Positions 32,493 through 44,505 of a stretch of 64,000 bases of DNA are shown piece by piece. Under the pieces are notes generated by a model that made no database searches, had not been told where the DNA came from, and saw only the letters and a program-made list of their open reading frames with translations. The DNA is from Hybos culiciformis (taxonomy: Eukaryota; Arthropoda; Insecta; Diptera; Hybotidae). The DNA is taken from assembly GCA_964007475.1 (NCBI GenBank), contig CAXFZM010000129.1:32010-96009 (forward strand), read 5' to 3'. Positions within the stretch are counted from its first letter, which is position 1; each line of letters starts with the position of its first letter. The position numbers were made by a program, and so were the translations under genes.

Positions 32493-34119
32493 CAGTGGTG
32501 GAAAAAATAATAGGTGTGAAGAAAAAATGACGCAAACTCTGCAAAAAAAAGAATACTTTTCTAATTAAAAAAAATAATTATATACAGAATTGACATAATT
32601 TATTAGTTAAATATTTTACATAATTCAGATTTAAAAAATTTTGATTATTGGAAAAATTAAAAGAGAAAAACAAAATAGGGCTGGAAAAAAAAATAGGTGT
32701 ACTTATAAAAATATTTAATTAAGTTAAAGAAAATTCTAATATTAAGCAAATTAATATTTTTTTTCAATATTTGGTAACATTGCCTTTATTTCTTAAAACT
32801 GCTTTGCATCGTCTTGGCGTAGAATCTACTAAGCGTTGGCAAGTTTCTTGTGGTATCGACTCCCAAGCAGTTTTTATGTTTTGCCACAATTCTGCTTTAT
32901 TTCTGCTTTTTCTGTCACTTATTTTATTTTTTACTTCGCTCCAGAGGTTCTCAATTGGATTGAGATCTGGTGACTGCGGTGGCCAATCCATTAGAACAAT
33001 TTTTTGGTCGCTAAACCACTGCTTTGCCTTTTTTGAGGTGTGCTTCGGATCATTATCCTGCTGAAACCACCACAAAAGGGGCATATTTTCTTCTGAATAG
33101 GGAAGTAAAACATTGTTCAATATAGAAACGTAAACGTGTTGATCCATTATTTCTTTTATCCAATGTATAGGACCAACACCGTACCACGAAAAACTTCCCC
33201 AAACCATTATTGAACCACCGCCGTGATTTACAGTTTTCTTAGTGTATCTAGGTGACAATTCTTTGCATGCAGGACGACGTACGTAGTATTTTGAATCCGA
33301 CCCAAACATATTGATCTTACATTCGTCGGTCCACAATATTTTACGCCATTTTTTTAGACCATCTAGCCCGTTCCAGTCTGCATATTTTTTTGCGAATTGG
33401 ATGCGTTTTTTAGCATTTTTTGTACTGATGTAGGGTACCTTTCTGGCAGCTCGAGCTACCAATTTTTTTTCGATAAGCCTATTCCGAATAGTCCTGGTTG
33501 TTACCTGCAATCCCATATTTTTTTTTATTTCAGTTGACGTAATAAATGGGTCTTTTTTTGCCAAGTATAAAATTCTTCTGTCATCCACAGCGGTGGTTTT
33601 TCGTTTTCTTCCCCTCGATTCGACCATTTTTTCAGGTTTAAGGGCATTTGTTATTTTATTTTCGGAGCATTTAAGCATTTTTGCTATCTCCTTATAGGTT
33701 TTACCTTCTGTTCGGAGCTTTGAAATTAAATTTCGTTCCTCTACGGTGCAATGTTTGGCTCTACCCATTATCAAAATTTTCATTGCAATTTTTTTTTTTT
33801 AACTTAAAATAATACAAAATATTTACCTTTAATTTTTAGTTTGAAAAAATTTATTTTTATCACTTAAAAACTTCTTTTTTTTTTAACAATGACACAACAC
33901 ACCTATTATTTTTTCCACTTAATTTCTGACGAAATAACTAATTAACGGGATTTACCGCATTTCTAAAAATTTAAATACCCGTATGCACATGCAATCATAT
34001 GTTTTACATACGTAAGTGACTTTTTGTAAACCACAAACGGTAATGCCATTTAAAACTATGCTGTAAATTTCAAATAATTTTTTTCTACCTTCACGCACCT
34101 ATTTTTTTTTCCACCACTG
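32493..34119 (-). mobile_element. Complete Tc1-like transposon with IR/DR ends
   Basis: 1627 bp flanked by TA (32491-32492, 34120-34121). The outer inverted repeats begin CAGTGGTGGAAAAAA and contain ATAGGTGTG or ATAGGTGCG. A second, inner copy of the same motif lies about 190-200 bp inside each end (32680-32701 and 33897-33921, GGAAAAAATAATAGGTGTG). This double-site layout is the IR/DR type of Tc1 elements such as Sleeping Beauty. The ends enclose one intact transposase gene, so the element could be autonomous. Confidence 0.9.
32764..33783 (-). CDS. Tc1 transposase, DD34E, intact
   Basis: A single uninterrupted frame of 339 residues, the usual length for Tc1 transposases. Residues 1-50 form the first helix-turn-helix (TVEERNLISKLRTEGKTYKE), 56-64 a GRKRK linker, 70-115 the second helix-turn-helix. 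The catalytic core has Asp153 in WTDECKINMFG, Asp243 in WFQQDNDPKHTS and Glu278 in SPDLNPIENLW, with 34 residues between the last two. The GGGSIMVWGSF and MDWPPQSPDLNP blocks are typical. Two starts are possible: ATG at 33783 or the ATG five codons later (MGRAKHC); the latter resembles known N-termini more. The enzyme cuts and re-inserts the element at TA. Confidence 0.92.
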   Translation of the reverse strand: MKILIMGRAKHCTVEERNLISKLRTEGKTYKEIAKMLKCSENKITNALKPEKMVESRGRKRKTTAVDDRRILYLAKKDPFITSTEIKKNMGLQVTTRTIRNRLIEKKLVARAARKVPYISTKNAKKRIQFAKKYADWNGLDGLKKWRKILWTDECKINMFGSDSKYYVRRPACKELSPRYTKKTVNHGGGSIMVWGSFSWYGVGPIHWIKEIMDQHVYVSILNNVLLPYSEENMPLLWWFQQDNDPKHTSKKAKQWFSDQKIVLMDWPPQSPDLNPIENLWSEVKNKISDRKSRNKAELWQNIKTAWESIPQETCQRLVDSTPRRCKAVLRNKGNVTKY

Positions 34120-34121
34120 TA

Positions 34122-34877
34122 TGTACAAAATAAAAAAAAACCTAACTAAAGTTTTCATTATAATACTTAGTCTAGACATAATCATAATATTTAAAAATAA
34201 AATCCTAGATATTTTGTGGTTCAACCATTATCACATAATAAAAAGGCTGCAATTCTTAATAGAAAAAAAACCAATGAAAATTCAATTATGAAAATTCAAA
34301 TCTTATTATCGTCAATATCATTCATTTTCGCTTAGTTAAATTCAAGTTTTCGGTGGATGAAAATAATTACAAGTACAACGATTGCCATTGCGACTATTTT
34401 CTCGTAAAAATTACTTTCATCCGCTACCATTGTTATTATTACCATGTACCCAATTTCTAGGATTATTTTGAAATATAGAGATCTAAAAAGAAAGATTTGA
34501 ACAAAAACAGACGGAATATGCACGTAGTTTTGGATATACAGAAAATGCTGGCTGCGCAGAATTTAGTGCTATCCGCGTTGTTGAAATCAATCCAAAATGC
34601 ACAACTTAAAAACAAAATTCAGGTAATTTAATAGAACTCAAAAGAAAAAAAAATAATTTTTTTTTTAGGATAAACTGACAGAAATGCTTTTTTGAATTCT
34701 TTTTCGACCAATATATTTTTCTTGCAGAAACAATAATTCTGTTTTAACAACAAATGGCAAATATTTTGCTAAAAAAGAATTTTCCGTGCTTTAAAATTAT
34801 GTTAATTCCTGCAACCGTATAAGTTGATTCCGGCAACCATTAAATTTCATTGTTCGATATTTCTGTTGGGGAAATAG
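34122..34877. other. Unassigned stretch with a possible exon scrap
   Basis: AT-rich. At about 34535-34624 a + frame reads DIQKMLAAQNLVLSALLKSI and QNAQLKNKIQ, followed by GT, which could be an exon scrap with coiled-coil character from a neighbouring Harbinger ORF1. This is weak. Confidence 0.35.
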
Positions 34878-35026
34878 ATCTCTTCTCTCAGTGTAGAGAA
34901 AAAGAATTTTGGTCCTTCAGGAGGATCTCCCTCTAATTGGGATCATTATGATGAGATGAAAGAAGTTGTGGGAAATAGCAAATTCATCAATTCTACTGAT
35001 ATTCTGGAGGAAAGCTTTTTCGGTTA
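34878..35026 (+). pseudogene. Harbinger family 2, MADF/Myb-like protein fragment
   Basis: An open frame reads FGPSGGSPSNWDHYDEMKEV and VGNSKFINSTDILEESFFG before a TAA. The pattern S.G.P..W..Y..M.E..G matches the end of the Myb/SANT-like domain in Harbinger ORF1 proteins. It faces the transposase remnant at 35175-35827, the same divergent-strand order as in the element at 14.5 kb. Confidence 0.5.
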
Positions 35027-35174
35027 AATTTTTTTAAGTTTCAAACAAATATCTTTCGTGATTTTGGAAATAAAAACAAATATAAGTCATGTTAATAATA
35101 AAATAATGTTTTTAATTATTGAAAATAAAAGGAAAATTATTAATTTCGCTTCAAAAACTTAATTTAAAAATAAT

Positions 35175-35827
35175 TTAAATTAAAAACAAAAATATTAGCT
35201 TGCTATTTTCGAGTAATAATTTGTTATGTCCGCTGTGTTGTTGTTTTAACGAACATTGTTCGAAAATAGCAGAATCATTGCACCGGCCAAGACAACCAAC
35301 ATTTATGTACATAAAATTAAAGCGGTGGTCTACTGCGTCGAATAAAATGTTGGAATAGCATCCTTTAAAGTTGTAATAGTCCTTGGCATCCTCTTTTGCT
35401 GGGCAAATTTCAATGTGACATCCATTTAAAATAAAATTTTTTAACATTGTAATTAAATTAGCATATACGTTTTCTTAACTCACTAATTGCTCCAATACAT
35501 TGTGGACAACCCAATCTCTCAAATCCATTGATGAATCCTTTTATTTTATCTTCTGTTAATGGATGAATTCAGGTACTTAGGGAAGAGCTGATTCCATACC
35601 TCCGAACAATTCCAAAAGGATTGTACAAACTGTGGAGCGGCCAATTTCCAAAACATTTGAGACACGGTCCGATATTCCCCTGAAGACTCTAAAGCATACA
35701 CTGCCAATGCTACGCGCTTTTCCACGCATGTAAGAGTTCTGTTTTTTTCAATTTCGAAGAGGTGAGCAAAGTTCTTTGAAGTTTTCTGGAGATAACCGCA
35801 AATTTTCTTTAAAAAAACTGGATTCAT
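35175..35827 (-). pseudogene. Harbinger family 2 transposase remnant
   Basis: Frame 35827-35546 gives the N-terminal region (TLTCVEKRVALAVYALESSG, EYRTVSQMF). The sequence between the frames reads GFINGFERLGCPQCIGAI, then a GTGAGT donor-like site. Frame 35447-35175 gives NGCHIEICPAKEDAKDYYNF, FMYINVGCLGRCNDSAIFEQ. The first catalytic Asp, normally in the DGCHIEI position at this junction, reads Asn, and no AG acceptor is seen, so the junction is damaged. The downstream Asp and Glu region is missing. It is a different family from the transposase at 14.9-27.6 kb. Confidence 0.72.
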
Positions 35828-37675
35828 TTTTAGCTAGTTCATTCTCAAAAAATGCATTATTCCTAAAATTTGTAATCACAATTCATTTGCTATGCCAAAC
35901 CATTTGTTATTTACTACTTACCAATCTCCATAGTTGTCGTCTAATTTGTTCTATTTTTCATCAATGTAGAAAAAATATTTATTTTGTTAAATTGATTCAA
36001 AATTAACAATCTTAACTTTCTTCTTTTTCTTAGTAATGCTTCTTCGGGTATGCTCAACAATTCAATTTTAAGACAAATTTTTTTTTATCTGAGACTGATT
36101 CCATTACTATTTTTTGAAATGTTGAAATTTTTGATCCTTTTAAAACTTGTTATATTTGACCTTAATAATTTTTTTTTAATTTATTTTCTATTTATATTAA
36201 TATTTTTTTAAAAAAATACTTTTGATTTTTTAATTCTTATACTTTATTTATTATTGTAAATTTTTTGTTTATTTTTTTTATTTGAAACAGGTTAATATAT
36301 GTGTGAACGGTCGATTTTCCAAAGATGTTCAACTCCTTGCGAACATGTTAAATTAGCTAAGTGTAAACAAGATATAAAAGCATTTTTTTTAAATTATTTT
36401 CTGTCAATAAATTTATTAAATAAAAAAAAATCAATATTACATTTAATATATTTAAAAATTACTTGAAAAATATGTGCACGAAAATCTGTAAAATTATATT
36501 AAAATCGTATAATAAAATACAAAATTTCAGTTACAACTTAATAATTTATTAAGCCACAAAAAAAATATATCAAAGAACCACAAGCGACTCATGAGCCGCA
36601 GTATCAGCTTGTCTGTTATATAATATATTTCATTGAATTTCAGTTAATATAAAATAATTTACATAAAATTAAATTTATTCTGCATTTTTTTTCGTAATAA
36701 ATCATGTGGGCATTATATTTTTGAAGAATATTCTAATGTATATGATGTGATTTCTGATGGTCGTAATAATTAATTGGTTAAAGCTCTTTAGAATTTTTTC
36801 ATTGTATTCAGTTTAAAAAGTGTACATTTCAACAACATTATTTTCTTAAAATTATATTTTTATATCTTATATTACACATTAAAATGATAAATGAAAATCC
36901 TGATATTAAAATAAATTTTTTTTATTAGAACTCGATAAAATTCATAATAATAACGGTGCGGTAATAAATTTTAACTGCATAACTATATTCCCATTTTAAT
37001 AAGATTTATATAGTGTGATTTTGTTTCTTTGTTATTTTTATTAATATATTATGTTAATCTTAAGAGCCTTTATTCCATTAGTTTCCGCTTTAATCGTATA
37101 AGTATTTTTTTTATATCAATTAACTACAAAGTTTATTAAACCAAAAAGTATATGCGTAAAATCAAATTGCAATATATAAATTTTCCTCATTCATTATCAT
37201 ATAAAATCCTTAATAAAAATTCTTAATTTGTTGAATGGTTATGATTACCGTAATCCTTAAAATTGAAATTGCGCAGATGCCACTCTGTAGGTCGAAACAA
37301 AACAGCACAACATCCACTTAGATCGCTTCAATCTAAATTGCGTAACAAAAATTTGGGCGCTTATTCTGGCTCTTATTTAAAATTGTACTTTTATTCATAT
37401 ATTCATACAAACAAATTATATTTAACTAGTCTAAACCCGTGAAATATTCACGGAAGTTAAATAAATTTGGAATTTTTGAAATACTTACATTTTTTAATAA
37501 TATTTTCCAACTTACTTTGTCTTGACTTCTAATTTCTAATTTTAATTTTTGTCAATCAGTCAATCTATCATATAGAAACAAATTACATGGCTTACTTACT
37601 GATTGAAAAAAAAAAATTACATACATGGTTACATACATGGTCGAATGCCTATTAATATTATGATATGATACATAA
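35828..37675. other. Unassigned AT-rich stretch
   Basis: A GTAAGT donor-like site near 35922 (-) could belong to the transposase remnant. Beyond it no gene or repeat is recognised in 1.8 kb. Confidence 0.45.
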
Positions 37676-37816
37676 CATAGGTGGCCATTACGTGCCACGC
37701 GAGCCGCATGCGGCTCTTGAAGTCGATTGGAATGGCTCTTATGCACATTTTGTATTAATTCCTATAAGAAATTTGCTTTTATAGAATAAATAAAAAAAAT
37801 TAAATTTTTTTATTAA

Positions 37817-38672
37817 GGGAGAGGGAGTTGTGGGTCGGGTTTTGTTTTTGGCCCATAAGTCATATATTAGCAAAATATAGTATGTAGTGTCATACCTTGT
37901 TGGAAAAGTAATTTCCTAACGCAACTTTTCTCCGAAACAAGTCTAGTGATTCAAAAACTCAAAAAAGTTATGACCATTTTTGTATGAAGTAAAACCTCGA
38001 TAAATATCGAAAATATTAATTTTTATTAATTTTGGAAGCCTTCAATGGCAAAAATTATTTCAAAAAGTGACAATTTTTAATCATCATCATCAATTGAAAA
38101 AAGTTGATTTTTTGTGGTTTAGTTGTCTTTTTTTTGTAGAGACATGACACAATAGAAAAACATGCATTAAAAGAATGGTCAAATCAGATAAAATACTTTA
38201 CACTGACAAAACTAGCGATATTTGACACCTACATGCGCTGTATATGCCACACAGTGGAAAAAAATGGTGACCCACAACCCAGCCAATCGCTGACCCACAA
38301 CCTTACCATGACGTCATTTTGACAGACGACGAAAAAAATAATTTTCCACTCGTATATCATTACAATGCCATACCAATTCGAAAAATATATGATTTAAACT
38401 AAATGTTAATACATTCAATTCAGCTTTAAAAATTCAATTACACAACAAAATGGAACTTTGAAAAAATCTTAAAATCACTTTTTTTAACGATTTTCACACA
38501 TGGTGTATGGAGCTTGTATAAGCAATACGTTCATTCACTTCTGTGTTTGCTTAAAAACTACCTTGGGTCAAAACAAAAATTTGACAGTAGTTAGATCCGC
38601 CATTTTTACTTTGCATGACAGAAAAAATTAGCTGACCCACAACACAGCCCGACCCACAACCCAGCCCTCGCC
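37817..38672. mobile_element. ~856-bp MITE with GTTGTGGGTCGGG ends, nested in hAT
   Basis: The left end GGGAGAGGGAGTTGTGGGTC and the right end (inverted) GGCGAGGGCTGGGTTGTGGG share GTTGTGGGTCGGG. Further ACCCACAAC copies lie inside the right half (about 38269, 38292, 38635). Such repeated subterminal sites are usual transposase binding sites. The interior is non-coding. It interrupts the hAT element, so it is younger than that. Confidence 0.7.
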
Positions 38673-38803
38673 TCTAAATATATAAAAACAAAATTTAATT
38701 TTTCTTTTAGACAAAATTATACAAATTAATTTTTTTAGAGTTTACACAAAACACAAAACATAAAAAAAAAATATATTACATAGAAAAAGTTTAGAAAGTA
38801 CAT

Positions 38804-39050
38804 TTACTTGTTGATGCCCGTAGTATTGTCCAATTTAGCAGTTAATCCCTTAAAGTTTGGTTGATGACCTGTTAGGACAGTTCGCAGCAGCTCAGTTAAA
38901 ACAGACCGATACTTATTTTTAACAAATTTAAGTGTTGAATACAACGACTCACAAGAATACGAAGTACCGAAATAGATATAAGCCTGAGTGCACAATCTTT
39001 AATTTTAGGATGTTTCTGTTCCGGAACCTGTTTCCAAAAGTCAAAAGTTG
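38804..39050 (-). pseudogene. hAT transposase C-terminal fragment
   Basis: Minus-strand reading gives FWKQVPEQKHPKIKDCALRL in one phase, then after a frameshift near 38975 YFGTSYSCESLYSTLKFVKN and KYRSVLTELLRTVLTGHQPN. This is the conserved C-terminal dimerisation segment of Buster/ZBED-type hAT transposases (FGS.Y.CE..FS.MK..KSK.RS.L...L). Only the last quarter remains. Confidence 0.72.
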
Positions 39051-39417
39051 AACAATTATTCTATTTAACTCTTTAACGCCTACTAATTTACGCAAAAAAA
39101 ATTTTTTCAGTTAAAATTAAAAATTTTAACTGATTCACTTTAAAATTAGATTAATCCTATATGTATATATAATACAAATTATAAATGGCTCTTTAAAATA
39201 TTAATTCATAAATGTGGCTCCCAGTCCCAAAGTTAGTATAGCTGGCCACCCCTGATATAAGAATATTGAACCCTATAGCATAGGGGTGTTACAATCTTTT
39301 GGAAAATAAATATTTTCTTCATAGTTCGAAAATCATTATTTACTAAATTCTTAAATATTTCAAATTATTTTCAACTTTTCATGTTGAATTCTAATAAAAA
39401 CGACTAATTAGACAGAT

Positions 39418-40223
39418 AAGGGGCCGCGATAGAAGGGCCCCGCGATAGAAAATTGTAGATTCTATTCTATTCACAATACCATGAAAACGTGAATTTTACA
39501 AATGTTTCCTATACTGCAGTCATAGTGGAAACACAGTATCTATCAAAATCTGAAAAATTTAGGTATTGATGGCATTTGATAGTAAAAATCACAAACTTTT
39601 GAATACAAAAAATTTGCCAAATTATTTTTGAACATCGATCCCAAATTTCAAAAAAGTTTTTATGATTGTAAAATGCTTTGTATATTTTGTTAAAATTTAA
39701 AATTTAATGAAAAAATTCATCTATAGAAATATTAAAAAAAAGAATAATACAGTACGACTAATAAACTTTAAACCTATTATTCTCATATTCAGTTTTTATG
39801 TATACTGTTTTTTTCCCCTATGACTGCAGTATACGCGTTCGGCGTTCATCAAAATATAAAGCGAAAATCGTATAGTCTCAAATCATGTTACCGATTTTGG
39901 TGTAATATACCAATTGATAAATGTAGAGGTCAATCCTACGACAATGCTGCAAATATCGCGTAAATATTAGGGTCTGCAAGCGCATATAAAGCACCATAGT
40001 CCAACGCGCTTTACTAACCATGTATAAGCCATTCTTTAAATTTTGTAATTTAATTATTTTTTGATAATTTAGTTTATAGAAATAATATTTAAATGAAATT
40101 GATTTTTTTTGAGGTTTTTCATTAAATTTTAATTAATATTGTTTTATTTTATATTAATTTAGATAGTAGGGGCCCAATTTTTTTTCAGCGCCAGGGACCC
40201 CGACACCGTTAAAACCGGCTCTG
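39418..40223. mobile_element. hAT-like terminus, truncated element
   Basis: The right end reads, inverted from 40223, CAGAGCCGGTTTTAACGGTG then GGGGTCCCTGGCGC, similar to the hAT MITE at 5245. The left limit is uncertain: GGGGCC-rich sequence at 39420-39450 may be internal. It encloses a second MITE (39512-39831). Confidence 0.4.
39512..39831. mobile_element. 320-bp MITE, TA duplication
   Basis: TACTGCAGTCATAG with GGAAA at the left is matched inverted at the right. TA flanks both ends (39510-39511, 39832-39833). The interior is non-coding. This fits a Tc1/mariner-type non-autonomous element. Confidence 0.68.
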
Positions 40224-41528
40224 GCTTGACGTTATTTTGTTGTTTATTTTGATTGGAATTTGTTTTTTTTTTTTACTAGAAGATGAATTGATCTCACGAA
40301 TGTAATATTAATTATATATTAATTTTTCGCCAATAATGTTCATTCTTTTAAATATTTAAAACATAATTCTATAATGAAATATAATAAATATATTCAGAAA
40401 TTAAATGCTTCTGATGAAAAATTAAATTTTATTACGTGTTATTATATTTACAACTATAGTCATTCCGACGCAAAACTTGTATCGCCCTAGCCTAGTCGTT
40501 AATAAATGAATATCGTTTTAATAATTTGGCATTGCCATTGAAGAGGGCAACACGATAACCAGACCTAAACCTGATTGTTATTATCAAATATGTGCTAAAA
40601 ATGAACAGTAGCTTTCGAAAACTAGATATGACATAGGTGCAATGTGAACGGTGAAATATGTATATTTGGATGTAAATGTAATCCAAAACTATTTACAGCC
40701 AAATGAAATACAATTAGACATAGCCACCCCGATCTAAATATTTGCTATAAATAAATAATTACCTTTAGCTTTATAATATTAACTTTCATTTTATCTGCAG
40801 CATAATAACCACAATAATTATTAAACTGTGTATCTTTTTTCTCAAAATTATTTAAATAATTTCTATATAACTATTATGTTTATATTATATTTGTATTCAA
40901 GGTCAACATAAATGTAAAGAAAATAAAAGGCTTAAAAACTCTTTTTTTTAAAATGTTTTATTTTTTTTGTTTATATTCCAGAAAACATAGTGATAAAAAT
41001 GTAAATTTTATATACAATAAAATAAGATTATTGAACAACATTAGTTTAAAAAACTTTAAAATTTAATATCTTTATGTTTTCACGAAAATAAATATTCATT
41101 TTAAGTGGCAAAAAAACCGAAAAACATAAATTAACATTAAAATCAGATTAAATTAATTAAGTTTGTCAAATTTGGTGATGTAGAGCATTTATAAAAATTA
41201 TTTAATTTTAATACCAATTAGTCTGATGCTGATCATATTTTCGAAACAAAAAAAAATATATTTTTTTATTCAATCAATCAGTAATTTTTTGTTTTATCTA
41301 AATAAATTAGTTACAGAAACAAAATTAATTATTCAATCTGTCATCAGAATTTTTTTTACTATTTTGTTAAAAAAGTTTGAACTTTAACTAATCTAGCATA
41401 CAAGTGGAGTATGTTGCTAAAACATTGAATTTTAAATATGAATAATAAAATAAATATGATTTTAGAAAATTAATATCTTAGCTGATCTATCTGTGAAGTC
41501 AATATTTAATTTAATACGCTTAAAAAGA
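40224..41528. other. Unassigned AT-rich stretch
   Basis: 1.3 kb without recognisable feature. The open frame at 40492-40686 has no domain. Confidence 0.5.
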
Positions 41529-41763
41529 GACAAATAGCAAATTTTGCTAACGTCGACTTTCAAAGGCGACTTTAGACACTTTCCCTTAGCGTATGGATAA
41601 AATTATATAGCACAAAATTATCTACATTCAATAGTCTTTCAAATGACTTTACTAGTTAGTTTCTGAGACGCGACATTCAATTTTACTGTACGCAAAGTTT
41701 TCGAAAATTTAACATTTCTCAAAATTTAGTAGTGGATGACGTTAGCAAAATTTGGAATTTGTC
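41529..41763. mobile_element. 235-bp MITE with ~28-bp inverted repeats
   Basis: GACAAATAGCAAATTTTGCT with AACGTCGAC at the left pairs with GACAAATTCCAAATTTTGCT with AACGTCATC inverted at the right. No clear target duplication and no coding sequence. Confidence 0.72.
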
Positions 41764-42865
41764 ATACTATGGAATAATATCTAATAGATTTACTTTTTAA
41801 TTTATCTTTTCATAATGATAATATTTGTCAGAAACTCATATATTATATAAAAAAAATGTTTTTTTTGTTATTTAATAATTTTATTATTTATTTATTTAAA
41901 AACAAATCTTTAGAGATCGATATTTAAGTCATCTTTGTATTAGACAAGAGAATTGTATTATCTTATAAATTTGTGAATAAAAAAATAATTTTCAGAATTT
42001 TATCAGGATTCCTAGTTACAACTTTTTTTTTATAGTTCAGAATCCGAGGAAAGTAATACATAATTCAATATGTATTTTATACAAATTTAAGTGATGAAAA
42101 ATTCGGAAGAATTTTGGAATAACAAAAAAAATAAAAATAAAAAAAAACATAAATAGAAAAATTTTCAAAATGTGGGTAAATATTGAATATTGGCCGGCTT
42201 GCTGCTATAATTACAAATGATGGCCTCACAATGGTTTTGCTGTCTTTTGTTAATATGTATAGTGTTAATTTATGCAAACACTAATAATAAAATTTAAAAA
42301 AAAAAGTTATTGAACTTTATATGCATATCGCGGTTGCATAATAAAATAATTAAATAAAAAAGATATAAACTGTGACAAATGGAATATAAATTAATTAAAA
42401 AATAACTATAAAAAAACCATTTATGTCCATTCAGAAGGTAAATGTTTTCCAAAGTTAGGTATAAACTATTTTTATTTGTTTTGCCTACTAAACAGATCAA
42501 AAATATCTTTAAGACAGTATGAATTATTGAAAATATAATGTATTATTTCTTTTATTTGGCTTTAAATTTTGGTAAATTTCCGGCTCTAATGTTAGAAGTT
42601 ACATTCCTATCTGTTTTCAGAGAGATAATATGAGAAAATTTTGAATATTGCATTAAATTTACTTATTTCGAGTCTTATATTGGCCATCATTTCGTACAAA
42701 TAATTCCACCCAAGAATATTCAATGAAATTTTTTTTAATTAATTACCTATTTTTATTCAATTTCGAAACAACTTAAATCCAACCAATAAATAACAACAAC
42801 CTTTACATTGTTTCGTATATTATTTTCAAAAGCATTTATATTAACTGTGACATTTCTCTTATATC
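41764..42865. other. Unassigned AT-rich stretch
   Basis: No gene or structured repeat. Small open frames here are A/T-run products. Confidence 0.5.
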
Positions 42866-43464
42866 CAGGGGTGGCCAAATTCATTATATTTAAGATCGAC
42901 TTTTTTTCATAAAATGTGTCGTGATCGACCTTGTAAAATATTGATATTAAACACATTCAATACAAATACAATTGACAACGGTGAAATTACACAAAACTAT
43001 ATAATAAATTTAAATGGAAGGCTGCATGTCTTCAACCAAGCATTAATAATTTTGCTAAATTCAGACCGAAAGAATACTAATAAATCTTGAGGAAGGAAGG
43101 ATATCTAGTCTTCGTGAACTTTATATTTGAAATAGCCCATTCAGATGGAACGTATCCGTATGTACAAATATTTGCTACATTTAGTAATTTTGGATTACTA
43201 TTTACTATTTATGACTCGGCTTCCTCAAATTCTCTGGTAGGTAAGATTAAGATTACATTAGTTTTTAGAGTTATGCATGCTTTCATCCAACCTATTTTTT
43301 TTATTAAAAAATGAGATCTTAATTTTTTAGAACAATAGACATGAATTAGATTGAATAAGCAGTGTTAACGTTTGTTACTATTTGCATCATCTCCAACCGG
43401 TTGATCGACCAAAAATTGGTTCGTGATCGACCGGTCGTTCGCGATCGCGTTTTGGCCATTTCTA
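42866..43464. mobile_element. hAT-related element with GATCGAC repeats at the ends
   Basis: The left end CAGGGGTGGCCAAATTC is followed by AAGATCGAC and TGATCGACC. The right end carries TTGATCGACC, TGATCGACCGGTCG, CGCGATCGCG and TTTTGGCCATTTCTA. Terminal GGCCA and the paired GATCGAC sites mark it as a relative of the hAT at 37676. The frame 43087-43314 between them has no recognised domain. A degenerate 8-bp duplication (CTTATATC against ATATATAC) is possible. Confidence 0.5.
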
Positions 43465-44505
43465 ATATATACCATAGCATATAGATTTAATTTCCGTAGT
43501 AAAATAAAGCATTTAAGTATTAACAGCACAGTTTTTATTAGAAATGGAAGGAAGAATATTGGATATACAGGGATAGAAAACTGATTCTATAAGATCAATG
43601 TGAATTAAAGATGTGTCGGCAGAAGTTGGAAAATTTACAATATTAAAGTAGTTCTAAAACTATTATTTAATGAAATCTTACAAACAAAACAAAGTTCATC
43701 GTTTAACGCAAATGACTGCAAAAAATTATGAAATGTATACAACACATATTTATGTTTATTTCCAAGTGACAGTTGTAAAGAAATCACAGTTGATCAAGAC
43801 ATTTCGTTCCAGTAAAAATAATAATTTAAACCTAAATTTTAAATATTAGAAGTTGAATTTTAAATTTTAGTTTTTAAATAAATTTATTATTTCCTGGGTG
43901 AACCAAATCCATGTTTTATTCAACGTGTTAAAATTAAATAAATTAATTTCATTTCACTAATGGTATTTATTTATTTAATTTTTGCAAGAATTCTTAAAAA
44001 CATAATAATTATGAGTTTTTGATTTTAATTTTTTGTTACACAAAAGTTGTTAGTATTTATATACATTCACATGTGCATGTACATTTATATGTGCACATAA
44101 GGTTTATAAGTTTAAACATTTTTTTATAAGTCGAAATAACAATTGTGATAACTTAAGCGGAAATTGTGAATTTAAATTTTTAAGCTAAAAAAATCTATAT
44201 ATATACAATAATACATATTTATTTTTTTCTAATAGTTTTGGAATTGTTTCACTTTCATTTGAATAAAAACTATAAAAACTTTTATTGCAGGCCTTTATTA
44301 TAAAGATTTTTGATACGATTATATAATTTTGATAATTCATCAAGAATTCTGGTAAATAAAGTATAGATTTCTAATCCTCGATGAATTTCTAATTAGTAAG
44401 AAAGATGAAGTTATATATTTTAATATTATTAATACATATATCATAAACGATAACTAGGTAATTTGTAATTAAATTCCAAAACAAAATTATTAAGCGAAGC
44501 TATTC
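43465..44505. other. Unassigned AT-rich stretch
   Basis: No recognisable feature in about 1 kb. Confidence 0.5.

Larger units (their letters stand above)
37676..39254 (-). mobile_element. Decayed hAT element with a nested MITE
   Basis: The left end CATAGGTGGCCATTACG with GCCGCATGCGGCTCTT, and the right end inverted as CAGGGGTGGCCAGCTATAC with GGGAGCCACATTTATG, match the CAGGGGTGGCCA-type termini of one hAT group. A transposase C-terminal scrap lies at 38804-39050. The middle is occupied by the element at 37817-38672. No clean 8-bp duplication remains. Confidence 0.6.

Noticed and set aside
32771..33064. Plus-strand 97-codon frame
   Set aside because: Antisense shadow of the Tc1 transposase.
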